Of a stretch of DNA of 38,811 nt, positions 10,322-21,686 are shown piece by piece; within the stretch, counting starts at the first letter, position 1, and the number at the start of each line of letters is the position of its first letter. Position numbers and translations under genes: made by a program. The notes under the pieces were generated by a model, which worked only from the letters and a program-made list of their open reading frames with translations, was not told where the DNA came from and did no database searches. Source of the DNA: Poteriospumella lacustris (taxonomy: Eukaryota > Sar > Chrysophyceae > Chromulinales > Dinobryaceae); assembly GCA_008000375.1 (NCBI GenBank), contig SMOI01000292.1, forward strand, positions 1 to 38,811, given 5' to 3'.

Positions 10322-11686
10322 TTAAGCCATCCAAGAAGGCTTGCGGAAAGATTGGCCAGCATACTTAGCCTTGGAACCAAGCTCCTCTTCGATGCGGAGA
10401 AGTTGATTGTACTTGGCGAGGCGCTCAGATCGGCAAGGAGCACCAGTCTTGATTTGACCAGTGCACAAACCAACAGCCAAATCAGCAATATAGTTGTCTT
10501 CAGTTTCACCGGAACGGTGAGATGTCATGACGCCCCAGCCGTTCTTCTTCGCTAGCTTCACTGCATCGATGGAGTCGGACACGGATCCGATTTGATTGAC
10601 CTTCAACAGCAAGGCGTTACAGGCCTTCTTCGACTGGGCAATCTCAATACGGCTGACATTAGTGACCAAAAGATCGTCACCAACGACTTGCACCTGCTCA
10701 CCGATATCTTTCGTAAACTTCGTGTAGTTCTCCCAGTCATCCTGCTCAAAAGGATCCTCAATAGAAATGATGGGATACTTCTTGACCAAGTCTTTGTAGA
10801 GATCAATCAACTGCTGACCCGAAATAACTTGAGATCCGTCGTTGTTGGCAGTCTTGAAGTCCAAGTCGTAACGACCATCCTTAAGCTGAAACTCGGACGC
10901 AGCAACATCCATACCCAACTTCACTTCCTTCTCGTAACCAGCCTTCTTGATAGCGGTCATAAGCAAGTCGACACCATCATAGGTGCTCAAAATAGGCGGG
11001 GCAAATCCTCCTTCATCACCGACATTGCACGCATCTTGACCGTACTTGCTTTTGATGACCGACTTCAAGGTGGCGTAAACCTCACATCCCATGCGCATTG
11101 CTTCACTGAAAGACGACGCACCAACTGGCAAAATCATGAACTCCTGGAAAGCAAGGCGGTTACCGGCGTGGGATCCTCCATTGATGACGTTGAAGGAGGG
11201 AACAGGCAAGACGAGATCGGTGTTTCCAGCAATGTCGGCAAAATGCTTGTAAAGAGGAACATTCTTGGATGCAGCACCGGCTTTGGCAACGGCAAGGGAG
11301 ACACCCAAGATAGCATTGGCACCCAAATTGCCCTTGTTGTCAGTTCCATCAAGTTGCTTCATGCGGTCGTCGATTTCGCGTTGCTGGGTGACATCCATGC
11401 CCTTCAAGGCATTGTTCAACACCTCGTTAACATTGCGCACTGCCTTCAACACACCCTTTCCCTTGTAGCGGCTTCCACCATCACGAAGCTCCACAGCTTC
11501 GTGAATACCAGTAGACGCACCACTTGGAACAGAGGCACGGAACAATCCTTTCTCCGTCACAAGGTCAACTTCAACAGTGGGATTGCCACGACTGTCAATG
11601 ATCTCCCTTCCCTTGATGGATTGAATGCTTGCAAAACGCTTTTGAGCGACTTTGGTGCTCTTAGCAAGGACTCTCGATGCAATCAT
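10322..11686 (-). CDS. ENO: Enolase with a mitochondrial-type N-terminal leader
   Basis: An uninterrupted 454-residue frame. Enolase interconverts 2-phosphoglycerate and phosphoenolpyruvate. Clear family landmarks are [15 protein letters not shown] near the start, the flexible loop [24 protein letters not shown], the metal-ligand region SIEDPF, the signature [10 protein letters not shown] and the SHRSGETED motif. About 22 residues precede the usual enolase start: [20 protein letters not shown] is rich in Ser, Arg, Lys and Ala with no acidic residues, as in a mitochondrial presequence. Mitochondrial lower-glycolysis enzymes are known from stramenopiles. The Met at 11686 is the first ATG; the frame extends upstream only through non-ATG codons. 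Absence of introns is unusual among its neighbours. Confidence 0.96.
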   Translation of the reverse strand: MIASRVLAKSTKVAQKRFASIQSIKGREIIDSRGNPTVEVDLVTEKGLFRASVPSGASTGIHEAVELRDGGSRYKGKGVLKAVRNVNEVLNNALKGMDVTQQREIDDRMKQLDGTDNKGNLGANAILGVSLAVAKAGAASKNVPLYKHFADIAGNTDLVLPVPSFNVINGGSHAGNRLAFQEFMILPVGASSFSEAMRMGCEVYATLKSVIKSKYGQDACNVGDEGGFAPPILSTYDGVDLLMTAIKKAGYEKEVKLGMDVAASEFQLKDGRYDLDFKTANNDGSQVISGQQLIDLYKDLVKKYPIISIEDPFEQDDWENYTKFTKDIGEQVQVVGDDLLVTNVSRIEIAQSKKACNALLLKVNQIGSVSDSIDAVKLAKKNGWGVMTSHRSGETEDNYIADLAVGLCTGQIKTGAPCRSERLAKYNQLLRIEEELGSKAKYAGQSFRKPSWMA

Positions 11687-12099
11687 TTCAAAGATTATAA
11701 ACAACAAAAACTAGTTGGTATTTATTGTGAAAGAAAGATTGTATCCATGCTGCTTGGTTCCCAAGCTCGAGGAAGTTTGCACCTGCACGAGCAGAAGAAG
11801 ACTCTTGCACTTGCTTCCAGGCAGCGTTTTTTCTGTCGAAAAGTCCGTTTTTCATCAACGCAAATGCAACAAAACGTCGAAGTGTCACAGGAGAGACAAG
11901 CGGTCGCCAAGACACATTTCGAGCCGTTTCACAGCGGTCGTTTCTTCACCCTCTTTTTGGCGATGGTCACTTCCCTGCCGGGTATGGCAGTTGTGTTCAT
12001 CGTAAAAAAGTCTCGACCAATCGGCATATTGATTTTGCACTTTCTGCGTGATTCCAACTCTCCAGAGAGGTGTCTTCATCATGAAGGCTCTTCAGAAGA
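11687..12099. promoter_or_regulatory. Divergent intergenic region, enolase / CFAP97-like
   Basis: About 410 bases between opposed starts. Two minus-strand frames (12082-11885 and 11915-11688) look somewhat protein-like, but they are in different frames and match no family I know. I found no splice pair that joins them convincingly. I treat them as leader or chance. Confidence 0.4.
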
Positions 12100-14750
12100 A
12101 TGCACCGTTCGGTGAGAACACGTTTGGGGTACGGACGAAAATGTTGAACACCCTTGGCCAAATCTCACAACTAACAATCCATGTCTTTTCAGATCCAAAA
12201 ATCCTATAAAGTTCACAAGCAACGTGTCAAAAACATGCGTAAATGCATTGACAATGATACGCCAAGAAGCTTTGTTGGACATGCTGGTCCCAGAAGCCCC
12301 AACCGGAAAGTCGTCGCGAAACAAAGTATGTTCTTCTCTGTATGTATGTATCATAGCATCCTTCTCACCATTTATTGACCATTTTAACATACAGTGGCCG
12401 AAGAGAACCTCAGACGAGAGAATTTCCTGTTGGCACAGCGAATATTCAAAATCATGCAGGGCGAAAGCGAAATCACTCAAACTATCAATGACAATGAGCA
12501 CATCGAAAATCACCCTGGCACAATGAATTTCCGCCGTCGCTTGGAAGAAGCTCAGCGCATTCATCATAAAAATCTCATGTTTGCGATTCGCATGCAGTCT
12601 ATTCAGCCTTACTATCGCCACACAGACTTATCAGTTGTGCATGCGACGAAATCCCCCGACTCCCCCAACAGCAAATCAAAGCACCAGAAGAAAACAAAAT
12701 TCATGAAAGAATTTGAATACTCGCTGCAAGTAGCAGAAGAGCAAGCGAGCAGTATTGAAGAGACTGGAGGTCCCTTTCAGAGTCTCACTGGTGAAGACGG
12801 TAATCAGTCTTCCCCTCAGAAAGGTGATACTCATGGATTTTCCATCACCAAACGACCTCGGACTATCTTACTTCAGTATACGAAGGGACAAGATAATCGT
12901 ATCCTCGACGTGGTGGTTCTTAAAGAACCGTTCCGTGACAGATATGCCATCTTTGGACTTGATGTGGACGATGGTCAACGATACGAGCTTCGCCTAACGT
13001 CAGAAGACGTGTCCAACATTTTGGATGGCGATATTTTGGTGACGTCTGTTGACAATGTGGAAGTATGGATGGCCTTGCTGAACAAAGTACGATTGAAGCC
13101 AGTCGCGACTTTTGACCAAATGCCGTTCACCAATCAAGAGATTGATCTCCTCTCTGCAAACGGCATGGCCTTCGATTTCCCCACTCCATATTTGTCTTCA
13201 GCCTCGGGCCTGGATCCTGCCACGAAGTCAATGACTTCTACTCCGAATCCCTACGGCGAGTTTCCGCCATTGGCCAATTCGAGTAGCAATGGACAGCGCC
13301 CTCAAAGCCGGGCCCCACAATCGCGCGGCCAAACGGGTGGCTCGTACACCATGCCTAATCCAGATGAATTCGACAACTTGCCTTTCGACTACGGCCAAGA
13401 CAATGGTGATGTGCCACTTAGCAGTCGCACGGAAACATCTGGCGAAGGGAATAGACCTTCCACGTCGTCGCGCCAGGCTCGTACTCCTCAGTCACAGCCT
13501 ATGGGCCACGCCGCCCATACGCCATTGGTGATGGACGACTTTTTGGAAAGCGACGTTGAAACCGCCGAAATGATTCGCGCATCCAATGCTGCCGCTGCCT
13601 TAGCCGCCGAGCAGCAACAACAACAACAACAACAAGATGCCAAATCTGCCACGGAGGCCCCCGCGTTGACGCCCAGACAACCGGTAAGTGAGGCTTCTCT
13701 TCATCATTTCCATACGTTCGCACTTTGTCAACTGAGCTTCCTTCTTTGTAGTCGTCAAGACCATCTTCCAAGCCTGCAAGTGGTCGCGTTGCAAGTGCCC
13801 GAACCACCACTGCTGCGTCCACCAACGCAGCAGGAACCGTATCAACGACGAGCAGTAACTCAACACCCGCTGCAGGAGCTGTTCGTCCCGTGCCCCCGTC
13901 AAAACCAAAAACGCCCACAGCTGCAGCTGGTGGAGGCAACGCGACGCAACCGACAGCACCTCGCCCCAATCACAGTAGAGGAGCGGTCAGCCGTCCGCGA
14001 AGTGTTGATCAAGAAAGCTCATCCGATGCGAATGCTGTTCCTGTCGCCGCAGCGTCAGCGTCCACCGACAATGCTGTGTTTGCCTCGACCTCGCATGCGT
14101 CAATGCAGGCCACCAGTCGCAATGCTTCTTCGCAATCAAAAAAGCGACCAGAAGAGCAAGCGCAATTAGCACAGACCGTCGCTGCACAAATGACACAGGA
14201 GAAGCTGGTCACGATGCCGAGCAAGTTGCCAGAAGGGCTCGATGAGTTGATTGTGACGCCAGCGCAGCGTGTGGCCACAGCTGAACTCGTGGGTATTGTG
14301 TCAGGTGTTACGTCCGATGCGATGGGCCTGGCAGTGTCCAGCGTTGCTGACAGCGTACCGTCAGCAACGATTTCCTCCGTCGCTCCGTCAGTACCGATCG
14401 ATGCTCCTGTCGCCCTGGCCTCCACGTCGAAGTCGAAGTCTTCGGTTATCGAGGCTCGAAGCTCACAGGATGCCAATGATGAACCACGACGAGCGACACC
14501 AGCAACAGCAGCGGTAACAACAAGCAGCGCCGCAGCGGCTACCGTCGCGACAACGACTGCAGACGTCGTGTCAGTGGTGGAGTCCCCTCGTCGTGACAGT
14601 GGCGAGTACGAAGAGGAGAGCTTCGAAGTACCTGACCAAAGTACGATAACGTCACCAGTACCCCAATCGGCATCTCAGAAGAAACCGGTCGAGCTGGCAG
14701 CAAACAAAGATGATGAAATTGCCGAAGAGATCCCTGACGAAAGCAGCTGA
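12100..14750 (+). CDS. CFAP97-family (KIAA1430 domain) cilium-associated protein
   Basis: Four exons, 12100-12111, 12193-12325, 12395-13683 and 13752-14750, with introns of 81, 69 and 68 bases, give 810 residues. Frames agree across all junctions. The domain is at the N-terminus: SYKVHKQRVKNMRKCIDN, then MAEENLRRENFLLAQRIFKI, then LEEAQRIHHKNL. This is the Hemingway/CFAP97 pattern of a His-Lys block, an acidic helix with ENxxLL and a distal basic helix. CFAP97 proteins are linked to motile flagella. The remaining 650 residues are low complexity: Ser/Pro/Gln-rich, a Gln tract at about 13613-13634, then long Ala/Ser/Thr/Val stretches and an acidic tail. The 4-codon first exon is inferred from the phase-0 splice and first in-frame ATG, and is the least certain part. 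Confidence 0.82.
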
Positions 14751-14939
14751 GTGGGGACTCGTTGTTTGTTATGAAAGAGCTTTGGCGTGCGCTGAGCGAG
14801 CTATGATCGCCTGAGCCGAACCAAACCGTCTCCTATTTTGTTTTGTAGGTTCAATTTGTTTAGTAATTATTTCGTGCGGTGCAAGGAAACAGATTTGTAA
14901 CTGCGGTCGGTGTTCGTTGTCGTGCCCACCTCAGTAACT

Positions 14940-17503
14940 CTATTCATACTCTCCTTTGCTTGCCGTATTGATGCATGACACGTGCACAGGATCGAGGACA
15001 GCTATTGTCGATAGCAATGGATCGGCATTGCCAGTCACCGATTGGCCTGATTGCAAAGCGATCATCGTATCTTCATCGTCGTTGTGGTCGAGGTCTTTCG
15101 CTTCGTCTGCCGTACGACGTTGACAAAGGAATCGGTGCAACGATTGCAGGGATTTCAGTTGATGGTCGCCGATGATCTCCCCTTTCACTAACAGAGGGAT
15201 ACCCGGCGGATAAATGCTGATCTACAGTTGGAGCACGACAAAAGTCAACGGAAGTCAGCGGAAGTCAACGGAAGTCATCGTGTTGCAGCGTGAACATATG
15301 CGTACCGTTTCCGCCGATATGCAACCTGCGAGCGATGGTGAAAACACAGAGCGATGGGTGACATTTCGTCGCCAATGCTGACGCCAGGGTCGGACCAATG
15401 ATGATTCACGGGTAAAAGGCTCTCTTGGTACTGATGATGATGGATCAGCGCTGTCGGGAAGCTCTTCGACACCTACATCAACATCTTGCCGGTCCTGTCG
15501 AATTCGATGACAAACGTCAATCAACTTCGAGACCAGATACTCCATCGAAGTGGTGTTAAACGAGGAGGGTAAAACATAGGTCACACAATCGGGAAGATTC
15601 AGCTCGCAATAGACACCGTACTCTGTAAAGTTGAACGACAAATATTGACGATGACGAGCGACAAAATGACAAACGATTCAGGAGACGGTTTGGAGATCTG
15701 ACTCACCCTCACAAAGTGTATCGTCAAGTCGAACACTGGTCCACTGGTCGGCTCTACAACGGCGTACATGTATGGACAACTTGAGAGGATCCACTTGCCA
15801 TCGCTCGCCACTTCGCCTGTTCCGTTCCTTCACGTGGTCATCCAACGTCGTCAGTGTATCCGACACTACCGCGAGGTAGAGCATCACGTCACATCATTCG
15901 CATTGAGTNNNNNNNNNNNNNNNNNNNNNNNNNNNNNNNNNNNNNNNNNNNNNNNNNNNNNNNNNNNNNNNNNNNNNNNNNNNNNNNNNNNNNNNNNNNN
16001 NNNNNNNNACGTGGTCATCCAACGTCGTCAGTGTATCCGACACTACCGCGAGGTAGAGCATCACGTCACATCATTCGCATTGAGTTTTAAGTCATTGATC
16101 AAGCGACAAATACCTTGTTTCTTCAGAGTAGCTTTGAGTGTCTCTGCCAGAGCGCACAGAGATTCAAGTGTTTCGGTTCCACTGTGCTGATATTCTGCGA
16201 GGCTAGCATCGAGCGATGCCAGAAGCAACGAATTGGGGCTGGTCGTAGTCAGAGCTGAAAAGGAATCATCAACGATGCTCTCGACATCTTCAGGGTGTAG
16301 GTCTGTCTGAAAGCTAAAGGCGTTGGTGTTCAAGTGCATCAAGGCCGTTTGTGAAAGTGAACTCAAACTCTTGTGCGCACTTTGGACAACGATATCGGCA
16401 CCGCATGACAACGCATCTGAAGGATCCGGACGGCCAAACGAATCATTTTGCTTCCAATAAATCGTCAGTATCGATCGATGGAAGCCTACCTTGAATGTCG
16501 TATGAGCGAGGGAGAAAGCGAAGATGCGCTCCGTGCGCTTCATCGACCAGAACAGGGATGTCAGAGGAATGACATTCATCGATCAGATTCTTGAGAGCGG
16601 TCGGATGAAGCATGACGCCTTGGTACGTCGGGCGAGTCAGAACCAATCCCATGATCTACTCAGCAAGTGGCAAAATTTAGTCATTCGGCGAATGAGAATG
16701 TGCTATTTGCGAGTGAAGCGAGAAGAGACGTACTCTAGGACCGTACTGCTTGAGTGCATTGGTGATGGCCTTCGTCGACGGCCCAATGCCGATGTTCCAC
16801 TGAGGATCTTCCTCAACATCTATCAATAGTGCATCTATCTCAAAAACAGAAAGAGCATCATAAACAGCTTTGTGGGAATCTCTGGTTACGAGGAGGACGG
16901 GCGCGGCGCTGTGTGGAGTGTAGCCTTTTCGCGCGGCATAAATTTCTCGAAGGGCCAAGATAGCAGACAGAATCCCACCGGTACTGTACGCCACAGATCC
17001 AGATTATTTCAGTTGTATGTTAATCAGTGATGACAAAATCCCACCTTCCATTGACGAGGAACCAGGAACGTTTGGCATGGTAAAGACGAGAAGTTGATTG
17101 CAACGCGGACAAGAGGGGTCCCTGCATGGTACCGTACAGTTTATGAAAATAGCAGTGCTCAGCTGACAATGAGGAAAAGACAAAAATTGTGCAAAAGTAC
17201 CTCAGGTGAATGAATATTGTCGGTTTCGTCCAGTTCTGGTAAATCCAGAGATTCTATGCTCCCCGTGTTCAAAAGCCTCTGTAAGGGCCCTGCCCCGCCG
17301 TGATTTGGAAAGAAAAACCGTCTTTCGATAAAATTGGACGCAGCTACAACAGCAGCAGAATATTCCCCAAGAGCAGGCCTGAGAATGGTAAACCTCTTGC
17401 AATGTCTTTGTGCTTGCACAGGGTAACTGCGGGCCGAAGGCAGCCAAACCAGAACAATATGCCATACCATGCAGACCCACCAAGTCACATGTCGGCAAGC
17501 CAT
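14940..17503 (-). CDS. Orn/Lys/Arg decarboxylase (bacterial-type, PLP-dependent)
   Basis: Eight exons fit one frame and give 630 residues: 17201-17503, 17045-17157, 16734-16983, 16490-16655, 16065-16416, 15707-15816, 15306-15622 and 14940-15221. Introns are 43-84 bases; the one between exons five and six (71 bases) contains the N gap. The fold-type I decarboxylase signature is complete: LDLPELDETDNIHSP, FLVNGSTGG, VDEAHGAH, the PLP-lysine motif QSAHKSL (Lys near 293), DPLKLS and the C-terminal YPPGIP. The family makes cadaverine, agmatine or putrescine; I cannot tell which substrate is used. The N-terminus at Met 17503 has a hydrophobic stretch (WWVCMVWHIVLVWLPS) like a signal peptide. The start and the 43-base first intron are the least certain parts. 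The 77-base duplication beside the gap breaks the gene only in this assembly. Confidence 0.88.
15236..15281. repeat. 10-base tandem repeat in the last intron of the decarboxylase
   Basis: About four copies of a unit close to GGAAGTCAAC run in tandem between the last two exons (intron 15222-15305). Units differ by single bases. Confidence 0.75.
15832..15908. repeat. 77-base direct repeat, copy on the left of the gap
   Basis: Identical by eye to 16009-16085 on the other side of the N run. The sequence spans the end of decarboxylase exon 5 and most of the following intron. Merging both copies and dropping the Ns restores one continuous gene with correct splice phase. Confidence 0.95.
15909..16008. 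other. Assembly gap of 100 N
   Basis: Exactly 100 Ns, a common placeholder for a join of unknown length. Identical 77-base ends on both sides indicate that the contigs overlap, so the real gap is probably zero. Confidence 0.95.
16009..16085. repeat. 77-base direct repeat, copy on the right of the gap
   Basis: Second copy of 15832-15908. On the minus strand it holds the last coding bases of exon 5 (ending at 16065) and the intron donor GTGATG. Confidence 0.95.
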
Positions 17504-17955
17504 GATCAGAACACCCGTTGTTCAATAGACCTTTCAGTTCCTTTGTCAGCTACAGCGAACAATTCACAACTTTGGTCTATGATGCCATCATCAGTTGATT
17601 TGCAGCAAACCGCAAAGAACCAAAAAGACTGTGGACTGGGCGACACGGTGGGGGAGATGGCTATGAAAAGTTTTGAAACGCTCTTTTGGGTGACAAACGG
17701 ACAGAATGAATTAGGGCATAGCGATATGAGGCGCACTCACAACAGGATCGTGGGCTTCGCCATGAATAAAGGGCCCTGCTGCCCTGCTGCTGGCACTTTG
17801 GACTTGGTTTCTTCGATTTGGACGTCGCAATTGACGATGGGTTGTTCCGTTAGTGTTGAGAGAGGTTGAACAAAACCATCAGTTTTGATCGGTCGACGCT
17901 GCTCTTTCTGTTTGCATTGTTCCGCGAATGAATTGCAGTTGGTGAAGAAACCCTA
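17504..17955. promoter_or_regulatory. Divergent intergenic region, decarboxylase / SMG7-like
   Basis: About 450 bases between opposed starts. A minus-strand ATG at 17763 followed by eight codons and a GTGAGT donor could be an additional upstream exon of the decarboxylase. Every acceptor I tried led to a stop, so it is not included. Confidence 0.4.
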
Positions 17956-20900
17956 ATGGCAAGTAATGTTGAGGAGCTTCTAAGCTCCATTCGAGAGCAA
18001 GGAAAGGTCCTGAAAGTGCTTCGAGAAGCCGCGCCGACGATCGTGCTTCAGAGTGAAGAAAATCGTGCTGCGATGTCGGATTCATTGACTGCGTAAGTTG
18101 AATGGTCCTGATTGTTTGATATGGCGGAAGTGTTCTCATTTTTTGTGTCGACACTTCAGTTTGATGAAAAGCTATGAAACCCTCATTGTTCGGCATATTG
18201 AGCATTGCGACGAGAATACCTTGAGTCAGCTTTGGAAAGGTTGCTTTTATAAGCAAATTGAAGATTACCGCCAAACCCTGAAGCAGATTAAAGCTGCTGC
18301 CGATGACTTTGAGGCCAAATCTCATGTCCGCGCCAACTCCGAAGCGCCTAAGTTCAAGCAGCTCATGGCTTACGCTCAAGAATCTTTTGATCGCTTTCTT
18401 CAAAAGGGAACAAAATTTTTTCAGTCATTAGTCCGAAAGGTTCGTCCTCATCTTTCCTGCTGCTTGGTCGGCTTCATAACCAATCGTGTTGTTGCAACAG
18501 TTGGAGACTATCGCTGCTGCGACGGAAGTTACAGACACCGCGAAAATGGAGGTGCTGATGAAGTTTGTGTACAAGTGCTCAGTCTACATTGGTGATTTAT
18601 TGCGTTACAAAGAGCTCTACTCGACAAAGGAGAAGAAAGACTATGGAGAGAGCTTGAAGCACTATGAACGCGCTGCGATTCTCATGCCCGATGTTGGCAA
18701 CGCTCAGAATCAGGTTCGTTCGAGCTGTTCGGCAGACCTTAGCCTTTGATTTATAGATTGTGTATTGATTACTCTTCAGCTGGCAGTGATAGCGACGTAT
18801 AACGGGTCTGACAGCTCTGCCCTGTATCACTATTGTCGCAGTATCATGGTGAAGAGCCCTTTCTCGGGAGGATTCGTAAACATGGCGCAAATTTTTGAAG
18901 CAAACTTGCCGAAGTATCAAGAGTATGCGGGTATTCGCGAGCGATTGGACAATGTTGCGCATTTACCGGAGGCTCAGCGTTTGAAGATGTTCTATTGCGA
19001 CTTCGTGCAACTTCAAGGTGTCTTCTTCGCCTGGTCTGTGCGAATGCACTTGGAATACATCCGCAACTCCTCGCTTTCGCAGCCAACGTCAACGCAAAGT
19101 TCAACGGAATCAACGACCCTGTTGTCCAAGTTGAATGACACGATTGCGTCGAAGCTGTTGCGGTCTGACCGTGAGCTGAAGGCGGCGAAACTGCAGCAAC
19201 TGACGGCGCAATGGTTGGAAGATTTTGATTGGATTATCAGTGAAGACAAGCTCAGAGGAGGAGGAGCAACTCGCTTTGTTGCCGTGTGTTTGTTCGCTAT
19301 CCACTTCGCCGATATGCCCGATGCATCGCTCTTGTCCAATGGCGATGGGAGTTTCTCACAGTTTCTGCATGCCACCTACGACAGCCAGGTGACTACAGAC
19401 GCTGCTGCTGTCACCCAAACAGCGGCTGATGGCGCGCGAAAGGTAGACCGTACGATCATTCAGTCTCAAGCTCTGAGCATGTTGTTTGGTATGGTAACGC
19501 GGTCCGCGCTTCGATTGATCCAAGCGACTCCAGGATCGTCGTCGGGATCACCCGCTGCCCACTGGAACATTCGTCCGTTGACGTTGATTCTGTTGTTTTT
19601 GCTGTGGTTGGAACGTCATCCGGAGCATTTACTTGCGGCTGAAGAAGTGGAAGTGGAGGATGTAGCGCTCCCGTCTGTTTTCAATGATTCGTTGTCGATG
19701 GATGAAGGCACCAGCGTGCAACAACAGGCGTGGAAACGCAAGTTTTGTGTGAACAAGGAGCAAGGGCGATATGAGCAACGCATTCGTTCCAACTTGCGAT
19801 CAGCGATGGCTCAACTTCGTAGCGCATTGCTGCAAGTGTTTCCAGATGTGCAGGCTGCTCGTCCGCCTCGACAGACGAGTGATACGACGTTGTTTGCCCT
19901 GCGTGATCTTGTCGAATTACGTGGATTCTTGCCTCTTGGCGAATCTACCGCGGAATTGTTCACCAACTTTCATCCGCTGAAGCAGCGCCTTGAATTTTTC
20001 GGTGCGGAAGTGTCGAAGCTCGAAGCGATGCGGCTGATTTTTCTCTCGATTGGTCGCATTTTCGATTTGCCGGTGACTCAACCCGAACTGGATGCAGCGA
20101 AAAATGGAAATGTGCCACGAACGCGCCAATTGTTCGATCCCAACGCGGACTCCAAAGCAAAAGCACCTGCAATGAAGCCCAGCGATGTGAAGACGAAGAA
20201 AGACGCAAAGACGCAACCTGCGACGAAGAAAGGGAGCTCGACGCAGTCGTCTGGTCACGACGGAGTGGAGAAAAAGCGAGCGAAGTTGCATGAAAAGCAA
20301 GGTCGAGATGCATCGAAGGCCGCAGCCGGTCTCTCTGAACCATCGTCGAAGGAGATTGCCCCAGCATCGCTCGAGGAATCGACACAAGCAACAGAAGCTG
20401 TCAAGGGGGCGACTTGGGAGTTGAACCTTGAAGAGCCTGACAACACGGCTGCTATTGCTGCGGAGGACAATACCTTCGAGCAGTTGAATCAATCCATCGC
20501 GTCTGAAATCGCTACCGAGGAGCGGAGTCTTTCCGCTGTTCCGTCATTGACCGAATTGATTCGTCAGCAAGGGGAGAATCCGTCGTTGTCGTCGGTATCG
20601 CCCTTCGGGTTCCCTACTTCCCGAAGTTCCATGTCGGGAAACCCCAGTCAAGATCGACTCTCGGCGTATTTGTCTCCTGCCGTATCGTTTGGTCGTCTGC
20701 CTGACACTGGCATCGACAACGAACTGTCCCAGAGAACCTCCGCGCAGATGGCTGCCACTGCTGAGGACGATGAGGATGATTTCGAAGACGTTGTGTTCCG
20801 TCCTGCGTTTCCCAAAGACAATTCAGTGTTGGACTCGTTGGAATCACGCCCTCAGAAAAGCAAAACCCATGACATTTGGGCTCAGTTTGGAATTAATTCT

Positions 20901-21464
20901 TCGTCTGCGGTGGGAGATGCGTCAACGCTGAGCTCTCAGTCAACATTTGCGTCTCTCCCTGTTCTAACTGGCTCGGCTATCACTGGTTTGCCATCGACCG
21001 ACGTTAAGGGTATTCATGGTCTTGGGTCCGGTTGGGAGTCCGACATCATCTTTGGCAACCCCACGGGTCCAGCAGGAGTCAACACCAGTGGGACACTCAG
21101 CAGTGGTGATTATCCATCCTTCGAACGAAGCGATGGGGATATCTTTGCTTCGCTGGGGGTTGGTCACAGCCACTGGGATGACTCCGCGGTGTCGATGATG
21201 CTCGGTACTGGCTTGTCTGCTTCATCCGCGGTGTTGGATTCTGACATCCGATTTTCGGGTGGAGGGGCTCCTCCTGGGTTGTTCTCGGCTGGCAACAGTC
21301 AATCGATTGCCGGTGTTCCGCCAGGTCTGCACGCTGCATCTGCGACAAGCGGCTCGAATTCATCTGCACCGCCCGGTTTGTCGAGTCAAACCAATTCCCA
21401 AAAGAGCCGTCGTGGAGAGGATTTCCTGGCGTATTTGGCGCAGCAAGGTCAAGGAAGCACTTGA
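17956..21464 (+). CDS. SMG7: SMG7/EST1-like nonsense-mediated decay factor
   Basis: Four exons, 17956-18092, 18160-18439, 18501-18713 and 18780-21464, with introns of 67, 61 and 66 bases, encode 1,104 residues, close to the usual SMG7 length. The N-terminal half has the 14-3-3-like helical region and the EST1 signature: YIGDLLRYKELYS, a TPR-like YERAAILMPDVGNAQNQLAV and RSIMVKSPFSGGF. SMG7 binds phosphorylated UPF1 and brings decay enzymes to faulty mRNAs in the cytoplasm. No PIN nuclease domain is seen, which favours SMG7 over SMG6. The last 450 residues are disordered, with a Lys-rich tract at about 460-520 and three PPGL motifs near the C-terminus. A related EST1/SMG5-type role cannot be excluded. 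Confidence 0.85.
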
Positions 21465-21686
21465 GTCTATGACGCAGAGGTTGCCAACATCGCGCAAGAG
21501 TCCGCGCTGCAATCGAGGCCAACGGTCGTTCGCCATTCGCCTGCCTGTTTTTGTTCGTACGAAAATTCGGCAGAAGGGATGTGCGTTGTCGAGAGACTCG
21601 AAGACCAGGCATTCATGGACGTTACAAACTACAAAGACAATTATATACGAACGGTCGAGGCTGACTGACAGGGGGAAATGGAAGGG

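Noticed and set aside
11688-12082. Minus-strand frames upstream of enolase as an extra gene or exon
   Set aside because: Different frames, no splice pair that joins them, and no family resemblance.
10592-12115. 507-codon open frame on the plus strand
   Set aside because: Mostly antisense to enolase and compositionally meaningless. Its last bases overlap the leader of the CFAP97-like gene.
17506-17763. Extra upstream exons for the decarboxylase starting at 17763
   Set aside because: A donor-like GTGAGT follows eight codons, but all tested acceptors meet stops, and the frame from 17503 is complete without them.
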